This document shows, piece by piece, positions 28,819-39,293 of a DNA stretch of 64,000 nucleotides (the first letter of the stretch is position 1; every line of letters starts with the position of its first letter). The stretch lies in NCBI RefSeq assembly GCF_015679265.1, contig NZ_CP064942.1, forward strand, positions 558,001 to 622,000. The letters are read 5' to 3'. Origin of the DNA: Pontivivens ytuae. GTDB taxonomy: Bacteria > Pseudomonadota > Alphaproteobacteria > Rhodobacterales > Rhodobacteraceae. Below the pieces are notes generated by a model. That model saw nothing but the letters and a program-made list of their open reading frames with translations, was not told where the DNA came from and did no database searches. Made by a program: the position numbers and the translations under genes.

Positions 28819-29415
28819 ATGATCCAGTTCAAGCACGACCTGACCTGTCTGGCCGTCATCGGAGTGATGGCCATCCCCACGATCAGCACGGCGCAGGAGG
28901 CGGACAGCATCTGCGCCCTCGCCTATTCGGAGGCCGACGCCGATGGCAACGGCGTCATCACCCCGAACGAGGCGCCGGACGGCCTGATCCAGGCCTATGA
29001 CCGCATCGACACCGATGGCGACGGCATTGTCAGCGCTGCGGAGTACGAAAGCTGCGGCGCGGCCCCAGCCACGACGCAGGCCGACGCCACGCCCGCCGAC
29101 CTGATCCCGACCACGGACGACGAGGCGCTCGTGGTGCTGCGCGACCCGATGGAGGAGAGCGGCCTCACGCTGCAGCTCGGCCCGCAGGTCGTGCTCCAGC
29201 AGATCTCGCCCAACCCCTCCGAAGCCGAAGAGGTGGCCGACGAGCTTGCCCAGAAGTTCGAGGAGATCGACAGCGACGGCTCCGGCGAGGTCTCGGACGC
29301 GGAGCTCGCCGCCTATCGCGACGAGACGCAGGCCGGGATCGAGGCGACCGCCCGCCTCGCCCGCGCCGAGAGCGCACTGCCGCCGGTCGTGCTCTACCGG
29401 CGCGACAGCGAGTGA
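28819..29415 (+). CDS. Secreted EF-hand calcium-binding protein
   Basis: 198 residues from ATG 28819 (GAGGAG 9 nt upstream). Signal peptide to about residue 26 (MAIPTISTAQEA). Three EF-hand loops: DADGNGVITPNE, DTDGDGIVSAAE and, after an acidic linker, DSDGSGEVSDAE, each with the D-x-D-G-x-G-x-I/V pattern. Likely a periplasmic or extracellular calcium sensor or buffer. The 240-bp AT-richer leader upstream probably holds its promoter. Function unknown beyond calcium binding. Confidence 0.85.
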   Translation: MIQFKHDLTCLAVIGVMAIPTISTAQEADSICALAYSEADADGNGVITPNEAPDGLIQAYDRIDTDGDGIVSAAEYESCGAAPATTQADATPADLIPTTDDEALVVLRDPMEESGLTLQLGPQVVLQQISPNPSEAEEVADELAQKFEEIDSDGSGEVSDAELAAYRDETQAGIEATARLARAESALPPVVLYRRDSE

Positions 29416-29418
29416 GAT

Positions 29419-29446
29419 GCAGGGCCGCGGTGCGCCGCGGCCCTGC
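29419..29446. terminator. Strong hairpin between convergent genes
   Basis: Perfect 12-bp stem GCAGGGCCGCGG-TGCG-CCGCGGCCCTGC filling the 33-bp gap between the EF-hand gene and rnj. No T-run on either strand, but the stem could stop both transcripts with Rho or act as an mRNA 3' end. Confidence 0.6.
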
Positions 29447-29448
29447 CC

Positions 29449-31125
29449 TCAGTCCTCCAGCCGGTTGATCATCACGATGATCTCCGGCTTCTTGCCGATC
29501 ATGCGGTTGGCGCGATTGGATGCGGCCTGGCTCGCCAGCCGCTCCACCAGGTCGTCATCGGCGCGCACCTTGCGGCGCGCTCCGGCGAGTTCCTTGGTGA
29601 TCGCCGCTTCCAGCTCGCCCTGCAGCGCCGCTTCCTCGCCATCGACATCGGTGAAAAGGCCCTTCGCCTCGACCCACGCATCGCCCAGCAGGTTGGCCTG
29701 ATCGTCGAAGACCACGTTGATGACCAGGAGCCCGCGCATCGCCATCCGCAGCCGGTCGCGCACGATGCCGTCCATCGCACCGTAGCTGACCGAGCCGTCC
29801 ACGTAGCGGCGACCGGTCTCGATCATGTCGACCACCTTCGCGTCGTTGCCCGACAGGTCCACCATGGTGCCGTTGGGCGCGATGACCGGGGTGATCTGCG
29901 TGCCCTGCGCCAGCTTCGCGTGCTCGCGCAGATGGCGGTATTCGCCATGCATCGGGATCAGGAACTGCGGCTTGGTGAGACGGTGCATCTCCAGCAGGTC
30001 CGGCCGGTTGGCGTGGCCGGAGACGTGGTAGAGGCCCCCTTCCTCCCCCACCACATCGACACCGAGCAGGGCGAGGGCGTTCTCGATCTGCCCGACCGCG
30101 ACCTCGTTGCCCGGGATGGTCTTGGAGGAGAAGAGGAACGTATCGCCGTCCCGCATCTCCAGCTTGCCGTAGCCGCCGCGGGCAAGCTGGGCCGAGGCCG
30201 CGCGCCGCTCGCCTTGCGAGCCCGAGGCCAGCACCAGCACGTTCTCCGCCGGCAGGTCCGCCCCCTCGTTCGGATCGAGGATCGGCGGGAAGTCGGTGAG
30301 GAGCCCCGTCTTCTTCGCCGCGCCCAGCATCTTGTGCATCGCGCGGCCGATCACGACGATCGAGCGCCCCGCGGCCTGCCCGGCCAGCGCCAGCGTGCGC
30401 AGCCGCGCGACGTTGGAGGCGAAGGTGGTCGCGACCACCATGCCGGGCTGGTTGCGCAGAAGCTCCGTGATGGGCTCCACCAGCTCGCTCTCGCTGCGGC
30501 CGGGATGCTTCGAGAACACGTTGGTGGAATCGCAGACCAGGGCCAGCAGGCCGTCCTTCGCCACCTCGGCGATCGCGTCGGGGTCGTAGGGCTCGCCCAC
30601 CTGCGGGTCGCGGTCCGCCTTCCAGTCGCCGGTGTGCAGCACGCGGCCCGCGGGGCTGTCGATGACCAGCGCCGAGGTTTCGGGCACCGAGTGGCTGATC
30701 GGCAGGAAGCCGACCTTGAAGGGGCCGGCCTCCACCACCTCCGGCCAGGGGGCGACGATGCGCACCTCGTCGGGGTTCTGACCCGCCTCCTCCATCTTGC
30801 CGCGGGCGATCTCGCCGGTGAACTCGCGGGCGTAGACCGGCGCCTTCAGCTCGGGCCACAGGCGCCCGATGGCGCCCACATGGTCCTCATGCGCGTGGGT
30901 GATGAAGATCGCGTCGAGCGCGTGCGCCCGCTGCACGATGAACTCGGGATCGGCGGTGATCAGGTCGACGCCGGGCGAGCTATCCATATCCGGGAAGGCG
31001 ACGCCCGCATCCACCATGATCCAGCGCCGCTTGCCCTCCCGCCCGTAGCCGTAGAGGTACATGTTCATCCCGATCTCGCCGGCGCCGCCCAGGGCGACGT
31101 AGACGAGGCTATCCGTTTTGCTCAT
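29449..31125 (-). CDS. rnj: Ribonuclease J
   Basis: 558 residues; metallo-beta-lactamase/beta-CASP RNase. Metal motif THAHEDH near residue 78, VLHTGDWKADRDP, the beta-CASP region with SGSQGE, and MHGEYRH. It has 5'-3' exo- and endonuclease activity in rRNA maturation and mRNA turnover. Its 5' end overlaps coaX by 17 nt, so it is probably the last gene of the long nuo-birA-coaX transcript. Confidence 0.95.
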   Translation of the reverse strand: MSKTDSLVYVALGGAGEIGMNMYLYGYGREGKRRWIMVDAGVAFPDMDSSPGVDLITADPEFIVQRAHALDAIFITHAHEDHVGAIGRLWPELKAPVYAREFTGEIARGKMEEAGQNPDEVRIVAPWPEVVEAGPFKVGFLPISHSVPETSALVIDSPAGRVLHTGDWKADRDPQVGEPYDPDAIAEVAKDGLLALVCDSTNVFSKHPGRSESELVEPITELLRNQPGMVVATTFASNVARLRTLALAGQAAGRSIVVIGRAMHKMLGAAKKTGLLTDFPPILDPNEGADLPAENVLVLASGSQGERRAASAQLARGGYGKLEMRDGDTFLFSSKTIPGNEVAVGQIENALALLGVDVVGEEGGLYHVSGHANRPDLLEMHRLTKPQFLIPMHGEYRHLREHAKLAQGTQITPVIAPNGTMVDLSGNDAKVVDMIETGRRYVDGSVSYGAMDGIVRDRLRMAMRGLLVINVVFDDQANLLGDAWVEAKGLFTDVDGEEAALQGELEAAITKELAGARRKVRADDDLVERLASQAASNRANRMIGKKPEIIVMINRLED

Positions 31126-31900
31126 TCAGTCTCTTTCTGTTGAATGCGTTGATGAGGACGAGACCGTGCATGGTCAGCTCCGTGTCGATGTGATCGATCA
31201 CGTCCGTCCCCTGGTTGAAGAGGGTCGAAAGCCCCCCGGTCGCGACGACTTTCATCGGGCGGTCGCGTTCGCCCCGGATCCGTTTGCAGATGCCCTCGAC
31301 AAGGCCGACATAGCCCCAGAAGACACCCGACTGCATGCAATCTACGGTATTGGTGCCGACAACGCGCTGCGGCTTGGTCACGTCCACATGCGGGAGCGCG
31401 GCTGCGGCCTCATGTAAGGCTTTCAGGCTCAGGTTCACCCCCGGCGCGATCACGCCGCCGACGTAAGCCCCGTCCGTGTCCACCACGTCGAAGGTGGTCG
31501 CGGTGCCGAAATCCACGATGATGAGATCCCCGCCGAAGCGGTCATGGCCTGCCACAGTGTTTACCAGCCGGTCGGCGCCGACCACGGTGCCCTCGTCCAC
31601 CCGCACGTCGACGGGCAGGTCGCAATCGGCCTTGCCCACCACGAGGGGACGGCAGTTGAAGTAGCGGTCGGACAGGACACGCAGGTTGAAGACGACCTGC
31701 GGCACCACCGACGAGATCACCACCTGGTCGATGGTGATCCCGTTGAAGCCATTGAACTCCATGAGCTGGCGCAGCCAGACATAGTACTGGTCCGCGGTGC
31801 GCTGGTGATAGGTGGAGCACCGCCATTCGCCCACGAAGCCCTTGCCGTCGTGCACGGCGAAGACGGTGTTGGTGTTTCCGACATCGATGGCGAGCAGCAT
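31109..31900 (-). CDS. coaX: Type III pantothenate kinase
   Basis: 263 residues. Starts LLAIDVGNTNTVFAVHDG, the ASKHA phosphate-1 motif of CoaX; GADRLVNTVA and the catalytic-Asp region VDFGTATTFDVV follow, and VVATGGLSTLF near the end. It makes 4'-phosphopantothenate, the first step of CoA synthesis, in the cytosol. It overlaps rnj by 17 nt and is 12 bp from birA, so it is in the same operon. Confidence 0.97.
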   Translation of the reverse strand: MLLAIDVGNTNTVFAVHDGKGFVGEWRCSTYHQRTADQYYVWLRQLMEFNGFNGITIDQVVISSVVPQVVFNLRVLSDRYFNCRPLVVGKADCDLPVDVRVDEGTVVGADRLVNTVAGHDRFGGDLIIVDFGTATTFDVVDTDGAYVGGVIAPGVNLSLKALHEAAAALPHVDVTKPQRVVGTNTVDCMQSGVFWGYVGLVEGICKRIRGERDRPMKVVATGGLSTLFNQGTDVIDHIDTELTMHGLVLINAFNRKRLNEQNG

Positions 31901-31912
31901 CGGGCTCCCTCC

Positions 31913-32653
31913 TCAGGCGAAATGCACGTCGGCGGCGGGCAGGCGCTGGATGCCCTCGGGCGTGGCGAGCATCAGCGCGCCTTCGCCGTCCACCCCGTCG
32001 AAGCGGCCGGTCAGCGTCCGGTCGGCGAGGCGCGCGACGATGGGTTGGCCGAGGCGGGCGGCGTGGGTGAGCCACTCGCGCCGCTGCGCGTCGAACCCTT
32101 CGGTGACCAGCAGCGCCTCGCGCCGGGCGAAGGCGGCGGCAAGGAGGTCGAGCAGCGCCTCCGGCGTCACCCGGATCCCGGCGGCGGTGGCGAGGTCGAT
32201 GGGGGCGAGCGCCCCCTCCTCCAGCGCGGCCTGCGGCGGGGCGGCGACGAGGTTCACGCCGATGCCGATCACCAGCGCGTCGCCGCGGCTCTCCAACAGG
32301 ATACCGGCGAGCTTGCGCTCGCGGCAGAGCACGTCATTGGGCCATTTGAGGGAGAAGAGCGCGGGCTGGCCCGTGAGCTCCACCAGCGCGTCGCGCAGGG
32401 CGAGCGCCATGGTGAAGGAGCGCAGCGCGCGCCGGGCAAGCGGCCCGCCGGGACGAAGTGCGACGCTGCCCGCGAAGTTGCCCTCCGGCATCGACCAGGC
32501 GCGACCCCGGCGGCCGACGCCCGCGACCTGCCGCTCGGCGAGGACCCAGAAGGGCAGCGCCTGCCCCGCCTCGATCCGCCGCGCGGCCTCGGCCTGCGTG
32601 CTGTCCGTCTCCTCGACGGTGATCCGTCCGAAATCGGCGGGCCAGACGTCCAT
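31913..32653 (-). CDS. birA: Biotin--[acetyl-CoA-carboxylase] ligase
   Basis: 246 residues, a monofunctional ligase without the N-terminal HTH of E. coli BirA. Ligase motifs: ETDSTQAEA, GVGRRGRAW (biotinyl-AMP loop), the core SLKWPNDVL, and GIGVNLV. It attaches biotin to the carboxyl carrier protein. Its ATG directly abuts the nuoN stop (32653/32654), which ties it to the complex I transcript. Confidence 0.95.
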   Translation of the reverse strand: MDVWPADFGRITVEETDSTQAEAARRIEAGQALPFWVLAERQVAGVGRRGRAWSMPEGNFAGSVALRPGGPLARRALRSFTMALALRDALVELTGQPALFSLKWPNDVLCRERKLAGILLESRGDALVIGIGVNLVAAPPQAALEEGALAPIDLATAAGIRVTPEALLDLLAAAFARREALLVTEGFDAQRREWLTHAARLGQPIVARLADRTLTGRFDGVDGEGALMLATPEGIQRLPAADVHFA

Positions 32654-34102
32654 CTAGTTGAACAGCGTCGCCGCGGCCTCCGCCGCCAGCGCCTCGACCC
32701 CGAAGAGGTTCACCACCGGCAGCGCGCCCAGCACCATGACCAGCGCCGCCCCGCCGAGCGCGAGCCCATGCGTCACCGGCATCCGGCCGGTCAGCGCGTC
32801 GACCTCGTCCCCGAAATACATCAGGTAAATGATCCGCAGGTAGTAGTAGGCGCCGATCACGCTCGCGATCACGCCGAGCACCGCCAGCGGCACCAACCCT
32901 GCCGCCACCGCCGCCTGGAAGACGTAGAACTTCGCGAAGAAACCGACGAGCGGCGGGATCCCGGCGAGCGAGAACATCAGGATCGCCAGCGCCAGCGCGC
33001 GGCCCGGCCGCACGCGGGAATAGAGGCCGAGCGCGTAGATGTCGGTCACGGGCCGACCGTCCCGCTCCATGTTCAGGATGAAGGCGAAGGTGCCGACGTT
33101 CATCACCACGTAGATCGCCATGTAGAGAAGCAGCGCCTGGATCCCCTCCGGCGTGCCCGCCGCAAGGCCGACGAGCGCGAAGCCCATATGCCCGATCGAG
33201 GAATAGGCCATCAGCCGCTTGATGTTGGTCTGCCCGATCGCCGCGATCGAGCCCAGGAACATCGAGGCAATGGCGAGGAAGGTCAGGATCTGCTGCCAGT
33301 CGGCGACCGCGCCCGCGAACCCGTCGATCATCACGCGCGCGAACATACCCGCGGCGGCCACCTTCGGCGCCGTGGCGAAGAAGGCGGTCACCGGCGTCGG
33401 CGAACCCTCGTAGACGTCCGGCGTCCACATGTGGAAGGGCGCGGCCGAGATCTTGAACGCGAAACCGGCGACGAGGAAGACGAGGCCGAAGAGCAGGCCA
33501 AGGCCCACGCCCTCCTCGGCGATCACCGTGGCGATGCCCGCGAAGACGGTCGTGCCGGTGTAGCCGTAGACCAGCGATGCGCCGTAGAGCAGCAGGCCGG
33601 AGGACAGCGCACCGAGCACGAAGTACTTCAGCCCAGCCTCCGTCGAACGAAGCGAGTCGCGCCGGAACGCGGCCACGACGTAGAGCGCCAGCGATTGCAG
33701 CTCCAGCCCCATGTAGAGCGCCATCAGGTCCCCGGCGGAGACCATCATCATCATGCCCACAGTGGCGAGCGCGATCAGCACCGGGAACTCGAACTTCATG
33801 AGCTCCACGCGCTTGAGATACTCGCGGGACAGCAGCAGCATCACCGCGGCGCCCAGCAGCAGCGTCACCTTGGCAAAGCGCGCAAACCCGTCGTCGATGA
33901 AGGCCCCGTTGAAGGCGATCCGCGTGCCCGGATCGCTCACGCCGATGGCCACGGCGAGCGTCGCCAGCACCGCAGCCGTCACGACGAGGATCAGCTCACC
34001 CCGCCGGTCCTGCCCGAAGAACACGCCGAACATGAGGGCGGCCATCGCATAGACCGCCAGCGTCACTTCCGCCCAGACAACACCAACCTCGTTCCAGATC
34101 AT
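32654..34102 (-). CDS. nuoN: NADH-quinone oxidoreductase subunit N
   Basis: 482 residues from ATG 34102 (GGAG 8 nt upstream). About 14 transmembrane helices, proton-channel antiporter type; family motifs include [14 protein letters not shown] (conserved Glu), [17 protein letters not shown] and [13 protein letters not shown]. Membrane arm of complex I. One base separates it from the nuoM stop. Confidence 0.97.
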   Translation of the reverse strand: MIWNEVGVVWAEVTLAVYAMAALMFGVFFGQDRRGELILVVTAAVLATLAVAIGVSDPGTRIAFNGAFIDDGFARFAKVTLLLGAAVMLLLSREYLKRVELMKFEFPVLIALATVGMMMMVSAGDLMALYMGLELQSLALYVVAAFRRDSLRSTEAGLKYFVLGALSSGLLLYGASLVYGYTGTTVFAGIATVIAEEGVGLGLLFGLVFLVAGFAFKISAAPFHMWTPDVYEGSPTPVTAFFATAPKVAAAGMFARVMIDGFAGAVADWQQILTFLAIASMFLGSIAAIGQTNIKRLMAYSSIGHMGFALVGLAAGTPEGIQALLLYMAIYVVMNVGTFAFILNMERDGRPVTDIYALGLYSRVRPGRALALAILMFSLAGIPPLVGFFAKFYVFQAAVAAGLVPLAVLGVIASVIGAYYYLRIIYLMYFGDEVDALTGRMPVTHGLALGGAALVMVLGALPVVNLFGVEALAAEAAATLFN

Positions 34103-34103
34103 G

Positions 34104-35663
34104 TTATTGCTCCACAGCGGTATCGGCGGCATCGGCCAGAAGCGTCTCCGCCTCCGCCAGCGCGAGTTCGTAGGATGACAGCAGCGCCTCGGTGCTCGGC
34201 CCGATGATGTCGGTCACGGCACTCGGATAGACGCCGAGCAGGAGGGTGAAGAAAATGAAGGGCGCGAACAGCAGCTTCTCCCGCCGGTCCATGTCCTGGA
34301 TCGACTTCAGGCTCTCCTTGACCAGCTCGCCGAAAACGACCCGGCGGTAGAGCCACAGCGCGTAGCCCGCCGACAGGATCACGCCGGTACAGGCGAGGAG
34401 CGCCACCCAGGTGTTGGCCTGGAAGGCGCCCGACAGCGTCAGGAACTCGCCCACGAAGCCCGAGGTGCCCGGCAGGCCCACATTGCCCATGGTGAACAGC
34501 ATGAAGACGAGCGCGAAGGCCGGCATCCGGTTCACGAGGCCGCCGTAAGCCGCGATCTCCCGCGTGTGCATCCGGTCGTAGATCACCCCGACCGCGAGGA
34601 AGAGCGCGCCGGAGATGAACCCGTGGGAGATCATCTGGAAGATCGCCCCGTCAAAGCCCTGCCGGTTCGCCGCGAAGATGCCCATGGTCACGAAGCCCAT
34701 GTGCGCGACGGAGGAATAGGCGATCAGCTTCTTCATGTCCTCCTGCATCAGGGCCACCAGCGAGGTGTAGATGATCGCGATGACCGAGAGGGCGAAGACG
34801 AACTCCGCCATCATGTCGGAGGCGACGGGGAACATCGGGATCGAGAAGCGCAGGAAGCCGTAGCCGCCCATCTTCAGGAGGATCGCCGCCAGAACGATGG
34901 AGCCCGCGGTGGGCGCCTGCACGTGCGCGTCCGGCAGCCAGGTGTGGACCGGCCACATCGGCATCTTCACCGCGAAGCTCGCGAAGAAGGCGAGCCAGAG
35001 GAGGAGCTGCGCGCCCCCCACGATCTCGATCCCTGCGAAGGTGAACGTGCCGTAGCTGAACTCGTGCCGCAGCAGCGCCGCGATGTCCGTCGTGCCCGCA
35101 TCCGCGATCATGTACATCATCGCGATCAGCATCAGGACCGAGCCGAGAAGCGTGTAGAGGAAGAACTTGAAGGCCGCGTAGATCCGCGCCGCGCCGCCCC
35201 AGATCCCGATGATCAGGAACATCGGGATCAAGCCCGCCTCGAAGAACAGGTAGAACAGGATCAGGTCGAGCGCGCAGAACACGCCGATCATGAGCGTCTC
35301 CAGCAGGAGAAACGCCATCATGTATTCCTTGACCCGGTGGGTGACGTTCCAGCTCGCTCCGATCACCAGCGGCATCAGCGCGGTGGTCAGCATCACGAAG
35401 AGCACGCTGATCCCGTCCACGCCCATCTTGTAGGTCAGGCCGCCCAGCCACTCCGTCTCCTCCACGAACTGGAAGTCGGGGTTGGAGGGGTCGAACCCGG
35501 TCAGCACCGCGAGCGACAGCAGGAACGTGAAGATCGTGACGGCGAGCGTCAGCAGCTTCGCGTTGCGGACCGCCATCTCGTCTTCGCCGCGCAACAGCAG
35601 GCCGAGGATGACCGCGCCGATCGCGGGCGTGAACGTGATGAGAGAGAGCAGATAGCCGTCCAT
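34104..35663 (-). CDS. nuoM: NADH-quinone oxidoreductase subunit M
   Basis: 519 residues, about 14 helices. Key antiporter residues are seen in [18 protein letters not shown] (TM5 Glu), [18 protein letters not shown] (Lys and the HTWLPDAH signature) and [12 protein letters not shown]. Proton-pumping subunit in the complex I membrane arm. Its start is 5 bp from the nuoL stop. Confidence 0.98.
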   Translation of the reverse strand: MDGYLLSLITFTPAIGAVILGLLLRGEDEMAVRNAKLLTLAVTIFTFLLSLAVLTGFDPSNPDFQFVEETEWLGGLTYKMGVDGISVLFVMLTTALMPLVIGASWNVTHRVKEYMMAFLLLETLMIGVFCALDLILFYLFFEAGLIPMFLIIGIWGGAARIYAAFKFFLYTLLGSVLMLIAMMYMIADAGTTDIAALLRHEFSYGTFTFAGIEIVGGAQLLLWLAFFASFAVKMPMWPVHTWLPDAHVQAPTAGSIVLAAILLKMGGYGFLRFSIPMFPVASDMMAEFVFALSVIAIIYTSLVALMQEDMKKLIAYSSVAHMGFVTMGIFAANRQGFDGAIFQMISHGFISGALFLAVGVIYDRMHTREIAAYGGLVNRMPAFALVFMLFTMGNVGLPGTSGFVGEFLTLSGAFQANTWVALLACTGVILSAGYALWLYRRVVFGELVKESLKSIQDMDRREKLLFAPFIFFTLLLGVYPSAVTDIIGPSTEALLSSYELALAEAETLLADAADTAVEQ

Positions 35664-35667
35664 GATC

Positions 35668-37749
35668 TCAGGAAGCTCCCCGGATGGCGAACCACGTGAT
35701 GATGACGGCGAGGCCGAGGATCATCGCGAAGGCGTAGTGGAAGACGTAGCCGGACTGCGCCCGGCCGGAGAGCCGCGTGAGGAACGGCACGATGCCCATG
35801 GCGATCCCGTTGATCCCGCCGTCGATGGTCGCGCCGTCGCCCTTCTTCCAGAGGAACTTGCCGAGCCACTGCGTCGGCTGGACGAAGAGCACCTGGTAGA
35901 TCTCGTCGAAGTACCACTTGTTGAGCAGGAAGGCGTAGAGCCCCGGCAGCGTCCGCGCCAGCTTGCCCGGCGTCTCGGGCGCGCGGATGTAGAACTGGTA
36001 GGCGGTTGCGAGGCCCAGCAGCATGGCAAGGAACGGCGACAGCTTCACCCACCAGGGAACGTAGTGGTAGTTGTCGATCACGTCCGGGCCGTGGGAGCCG
36101 TCGGCATAGGCGTCACCGTGGCTGTCCTCACCGTGGCTCTCCTCGGCGGCATGGTCTTCACCATGATCCTCGCCGTGGTCATCGCCATAGGACGGCGCGC
36201 CCTGCTGCGCGATCGCCGGGCCAAAGAAGGCATCGGCACCCGAGCCCACGAAGGGCTTGTAGAACAGGGTGCCCGCGAGGATCGCACCGACCGCCAGCAC
36301 CATCAGCGGCACGGTCATCACCCGCGGGCTCTCATGCGCGTGGTCGTGCGTATGCGCATCGCCCCGCGGCTCGCCGTAGAAGGTGAGGAAGATCAGCCGC
36401 CAGGAATAGAAGCTGGTGAACAGCGCCGCGATCACCAGCGCCCAGAAGGCAAAGTAGGCGCTGCCGGCAAAGGCCCCCTCAATGATCGCGTCCTTCGACA
36501 CGAAGCCCGCAAGGCCGATCGGCACGCCGAACATGTCGTAGCTGAACGGGATGCCCACGCCGGTGATGGCGAGCGTGCCGATCATCATGGTCCAGAACGT
36601 GACCGGGATCTTGTCCTTGAGCCCGCCATAGTTCCGCATGTCCTGCTCGTGGTGCATCGCGTGGATGACCGAACCGGCGCCGAGGAACAGCATCGCCTTG
36701 AAGGCCGCGTGCGTGAACAGGTGGAACATGGCCGCCTGGTAGAAGCCGACGCCGGCCGCCACGAACATGTAGCCGAGTTGCGAGCAGGTCGAGTACGCGA
36801 TCACCCGCTTGATGTCGTTCTGCACGAGGCCGACGGTCGCGGCGAAGAACGCCGTCATCGCGCCCAGCGTCACGATGAAGTTGGAGGCGAAGACCGTCTC
36901 CTCGTAGATCGGCGACATGCGGCAGACGAGGAACACGCCCGCCGTCACCATCGTCGCCGCGTGAATGAGGGCGGAAACCGGCGTCGGCCCCTCCATCGCG
37001 TCGGGCAGCCAGGTGTGCAGGATGAGCTGCGCCGACTTGCCCATCGCGCCGATGAACAGAAGGATGCCCACGACCTCCAGCGCCGGAAGCTCGGCGCCCA
37101 GGAAGTTGATCGTGGTCCCGGCCAGCTCCGGCACCTCGGCGAAGATGGTAGAGAACTCCACGCTGTCGGTCAGCAGGAACAGGGCGAAGATGCCCAAGAG
37201 GTAGCCGAAATCGCCCACCCGGTTGACGATGAACGCCTTCATCGCGGCCGCACCCGCCGACTGCTTGCGGAAGTAGAAGCCGATCAGCAGGTAGGAGGCG
37301 ACGCCCACACCCTCCCAGCCGAAGAACATTTGGATCAGGTTGTCCGCCGTCACGAGCATCAGCATCGTGAAGGTGAAGAAGGAGAGGTACGCGAAGAAAC
37401 GCGGCTTGTAGCTCTCGCCCTCGTGGAACTCCGGATCGTGGGCCATGTAGCCGAAGGAGTAGAGGTGGACGAGGGCCGAGACGGTGTTGACCACCACCAG
37501 CATCGTCACGCTCAGCCGGTCGATGCGGAAGGCCCAGTCGGCCACCATCGACCCGCTGTCGATCCAGCGCATCACCGTGACGCTCTGCGCCTCGCCATCG
37601 AAGCCGAGGAAGGCGACCCAGCTCAGAACAGCCGCGACCATCACGGCGCCGGTGGTCACGACCTGCGCGCCCTTCTCCGAGATGATGCGCCAGCCGAAGC
37701 CCGCGATGATCGCCGCGATCAGCGGCGCGAAGACGATGATCTGATACAT
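35668..37749 (-). CDS. nuoL: NADH-quinone oxidoreductase subunit L
   Basis: 693 residues, about 16 helices plus the long lateral helix HL that clamps the membrane arm. Motifs: [38 protein letters not shown] and [13 protein letters not shown]. Between about residues 520 and 553 (36090-36189) there is a hydrophilic insertion rich in His, Asp, Glu and Gly ([17 protein letters not shown] and on), and a smaller one near [12 protein letters not shown]. These may bind metal or be disordered. Confidence 0.98.
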   Translation of the reverse strand: MYQIIVFAPLIAAIIAGFGWRIISEKGAQVVTTGAVMVAAVLSWVAFLGFDGEAQSVTVMRWIDSGSMVADWAFRIDRLSVTMLVVVNTVSALVHLYSFGYMAHDPEFHEGESYKPRFFAYLSFFTFTMLMLVTADNLIQMFFGWEGVGVASYLLIGFYFRKQSAGAAAMKAFIVNRVGDFGYLLGIFALFLLTDSVEFSTIFAEVPELAGTTINFLGAELPALEVVGILLFIGAMGKSAQLILHTWLPDAMEGPTPVSALIHAATMVTAGVFLVCRMSPIYEETVFASNFIVTLGAMTAFFAATVGLVQNDIKRVIAYSTCSQLGYMFVAAGVGFYQAAMFHLFTHAAFKAMLFLGAGSVIHAMHHEQDMRNYGGLKDKIPVTFWTMMIGTLAITGVGIPFSYDMFGVPIGLAGFVSKDAIIEGAFAGSAYFAFWALVIAALFTSFYSWRLIFLTFYGEPRGDAHTHDHAHESPRVMTVPLMVLAVGAILAGTLFYKPFVGSGADAFFGPAIAQQGAPSYGDDHGEDHGEDHAAEESHGEDSHGDAYADGSHGPDVIDNYHYVPWWVKLSPFLAMLLGLATAYQFYIRAPETPGKLARTLPGLYAFLLNKWYFDEIYQVLFVQPTQWLGKFLWKKGDGATIDGGINGIAMGIVPFLTRLSGRAQSGYVFHYAFAMILGLAVIITWFAIRGAS

Positions 37750-37750
37750 G

Positions 37751-38056
37751 TCAGCCCTTCATCACGTTCACGTCCTCGACCTGGATCGTTCCGCGGTTGC
37801 GGAAGAAGCAGACGAGGATGGCCAGGCCGATGGCCGCCTCGGCGGCCGCGACGGTCAGGATGAACAGGGTGAAGACCTGCCCGACCAGATCGCCGAGGAA
37901 GGCGGAGAACGCCACCATGTTGATATTGACCGCGAGCAGCATGAGCTCGATCGACATCAGGATGACGATGACGTTCTTGCGGTTGAGGAAGATGCCGAAG
38001 ATGCCCGTGACGAACAGCAGGGCGGCAACGGTGAGGTAGTGTTCAAGTCCGATCAT
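37751..38056 (-). CDS. nuoK: NADH-quinone oxidoreductase subunit K
   Basis: 101 residues, three helices. Family motifs [20 protein letters not shown] with the conserved Glu, [11 protein letters not shown] and [13 protein letters not shown]. It forms part of the proton half-channel next to NuoJ and NuoN. Separated from nuoL by a single base (stop 37751, nuoL start 37749). Confidence 0.98.
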   Translation of the reverse strand: MIGLEHYLTVAALLFVTGIFGIFLNRKNVIVILMSIELMLLAVNINMVAFSAFLGDLVGQVFTLFILTVAAAEAAIGLAILVCFFRNRGTIQVEDVNVMKG

Positions 38057-38086
38057 GCGTTCTTCTCCGGGCCGGACGGCCCCTGA

Positions 38087-38164
38087 TCAATCCGTTATCG
38101 CCACGAAGATCGCCACCGCGATGGCGAGGATGATGGCGAACCAGCCGCGTTGCTTGCGCGTCAT
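38087..38164 (-). CDS. 25-residue membrane peptide between nuoJ and nuoK
   Basis: ATG 38164 to TGA 38087-38089 encodes a basic head (MTRKQRGW) and one long hydrophobic helix (FAIILAIAVAIFVAI), ending TD. The start lies 3 bp beyond the nuoJ stop with AGGGG and AGG stretches upstream; nuoK starts 30 bp later. The positive-inside layout and position suggest a small inner-membrane peptide made with complex I. It is too short for family recognition, so its reality rests on context. Confidence 0.5.
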   Translation of the reverse strand: MTRKQRGWFAIILAIAVAIFVAITD

Positions 38165-38167
38165 CGC

Positions 38168-38782
38168 CTAGAGCCCCTGCCCGGGCTTCACGTCCTTCAT
38201 CACCACGGCCTCGGCGGGGTCGCGGTACATCTGCTTGAGCACGTTCTGGCGCTTGACGTCCACGCGGTGGCGCAGGGTCAGCACGATGGCACCCACCATG
38301 GCCACGAACAGGATCAGCCCCGCCGCCTGGAAGAGGTAGATGTAGTCGGTGTAGATGATCTGCCCGAGCGCCACGGTGTTCTGCGTCTCCGACGGCGTGG
38401 GCGAGATGGCGGCGCGCAGCTCGGGTGCGGCATCGGCAAAGGCCCAGACACCGATCACCAGCATCAGCTCCATCACCAGGATCACGCCGATCAGCAGCGC
38501 GATCGGCATGTGCTGCGCGATCCCCTGTCGCAGCTCTGCGAAATCCACGTCGAGCATCATGACGACGAAAAGGAACAGCACCGCGACCGCGCCCACATAG
38601 ACGATGAGCAGGAGGAGCGCGATGAACTCCGCCCCCATCAGGACGAAGAGCCCGCCGGCGGAGAAGAAGGTGAGGATCAGCCACAGCACCGAATGCACCG
38701 GGTTGCGCGCGAGGACCACGAGGAGCCCCGCGGCCACCGCCGTGATCGCGAACAGGTAGAAGATGACGGCTGCGACGGTCAT
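38168..38782 (-). CDS. nuoJ: NADH-quinone oxidoreductase subunit J
   Basis: 204 residues from ATG 38782 (AAGGGA upstream). Five helices; the family motif [27 protein letters not shown] includes the Glu and Tyr of TM3, the pi-bulge helix. Membrane-arm subunit near the quinone site. The DUF4259 gene lies 81 bp upstream. Confidence 0.97.
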   Translation of the reverse strand: MTVAAVIFYLFAITAVAAGLLVVLARNPVHSVLWLILTFFSAGGLFVLMGAEFIALLLLIVYVGAVAVLFLFVVMMLDVDFAELRQGIAQHMPIALLIGVILVMELMLVIGVWAFADAAPELRAAISPTPSETQNTVALGQIIYTDYIYLFQAAGLILFVAMVGAIVLTLRHRVDVKRQNVLKQMYRDPAEAVVMKDVKPGQGL

Positions 38783-38863
38783 GGCAGTCCCTTGGGTGTT
38801 GCGCCGGTTCGGCGTCTCTCTATCGGCTGCATCGTTCCGGCTCAAGACCGAGACGACACGCTG

Positions 38864-39283
38864 TTACGCTAATCGGGCCTTGAGCGCTGCAATCGCGGCC
38901 AGAAAGTCCCCGGCCCCGTCCTCGCCACCCTCCATCCACAGCTCCAGAAGCTCGGAGGTCGCCTCCTCCTCGGTCACCAGAGACAGGGCGTCGCGGGCGC
39001 GGCTGCGGATGTCGGGAAGGGCCGCGACGGCCGGCGCGTGGCGCTTCAGCGTCGCTGTGATGCTGTACATGATCTCGGGATCGGGCCGGCCGAGGGCGAA
39101 GGCGACCGCTTCGGCCGCCGCCACCGCGGCCCCGCCCTCGGGCAGCTCCACGTAACCGGCGGCATGCGAGTCGCGCACGGTGGTGAACGCCTCGCTCACC
39201 GCATCGGCGCCGCGCTCCTCGAACTCGTAGAGCCAGTCGCCCGCATCGTCGTTGTCGAAGACGCCTGCGCCCCAGGCTCCCAT
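38864..39283 (-). CDS. DUF4259 family protein
   Basis: 139 residues from ATG 39283. The hallmark N-terminus MGAWGAGVFDNDDAGDWLYE matches DUF4259 (MGAWG-G-F-NDDA-DW). The rest is an all-helical acidic domain (AAAVAAAEAVAFALG, RARDALSLV, ELLELWMEGGED). Cytoplasmic; function unknown. It sits between nuoI and nuoJ in the same orientation, 10 bp from the nuoI stop, and the 81-bp gap after it may hold an internal signal. Confidence 0.85.
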   Translation of the reverse strand: MGAWGAGVFDNDDAGDWLYEFEERGADAVSEAFTTVRDSHAAGYVELPEGGAAVAAAEAVAFALGRPDPEIMYSITATLKRHAPAVAALPDIRSRARDALSLVTEEEATSELLELWMEGGEDGAGDFLAAIAALKARLA

Positions 39284-39293
39284 CGTCCGCGCC

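Noticed and set aside
31544..37863. Long plus-strand open frames (to 887 codons) opposite coaX, birA, nuoN, nuoM and nuoL
   Set aside because: His/Arg/Asp-rich antisense shadows of complete, recognised genes.
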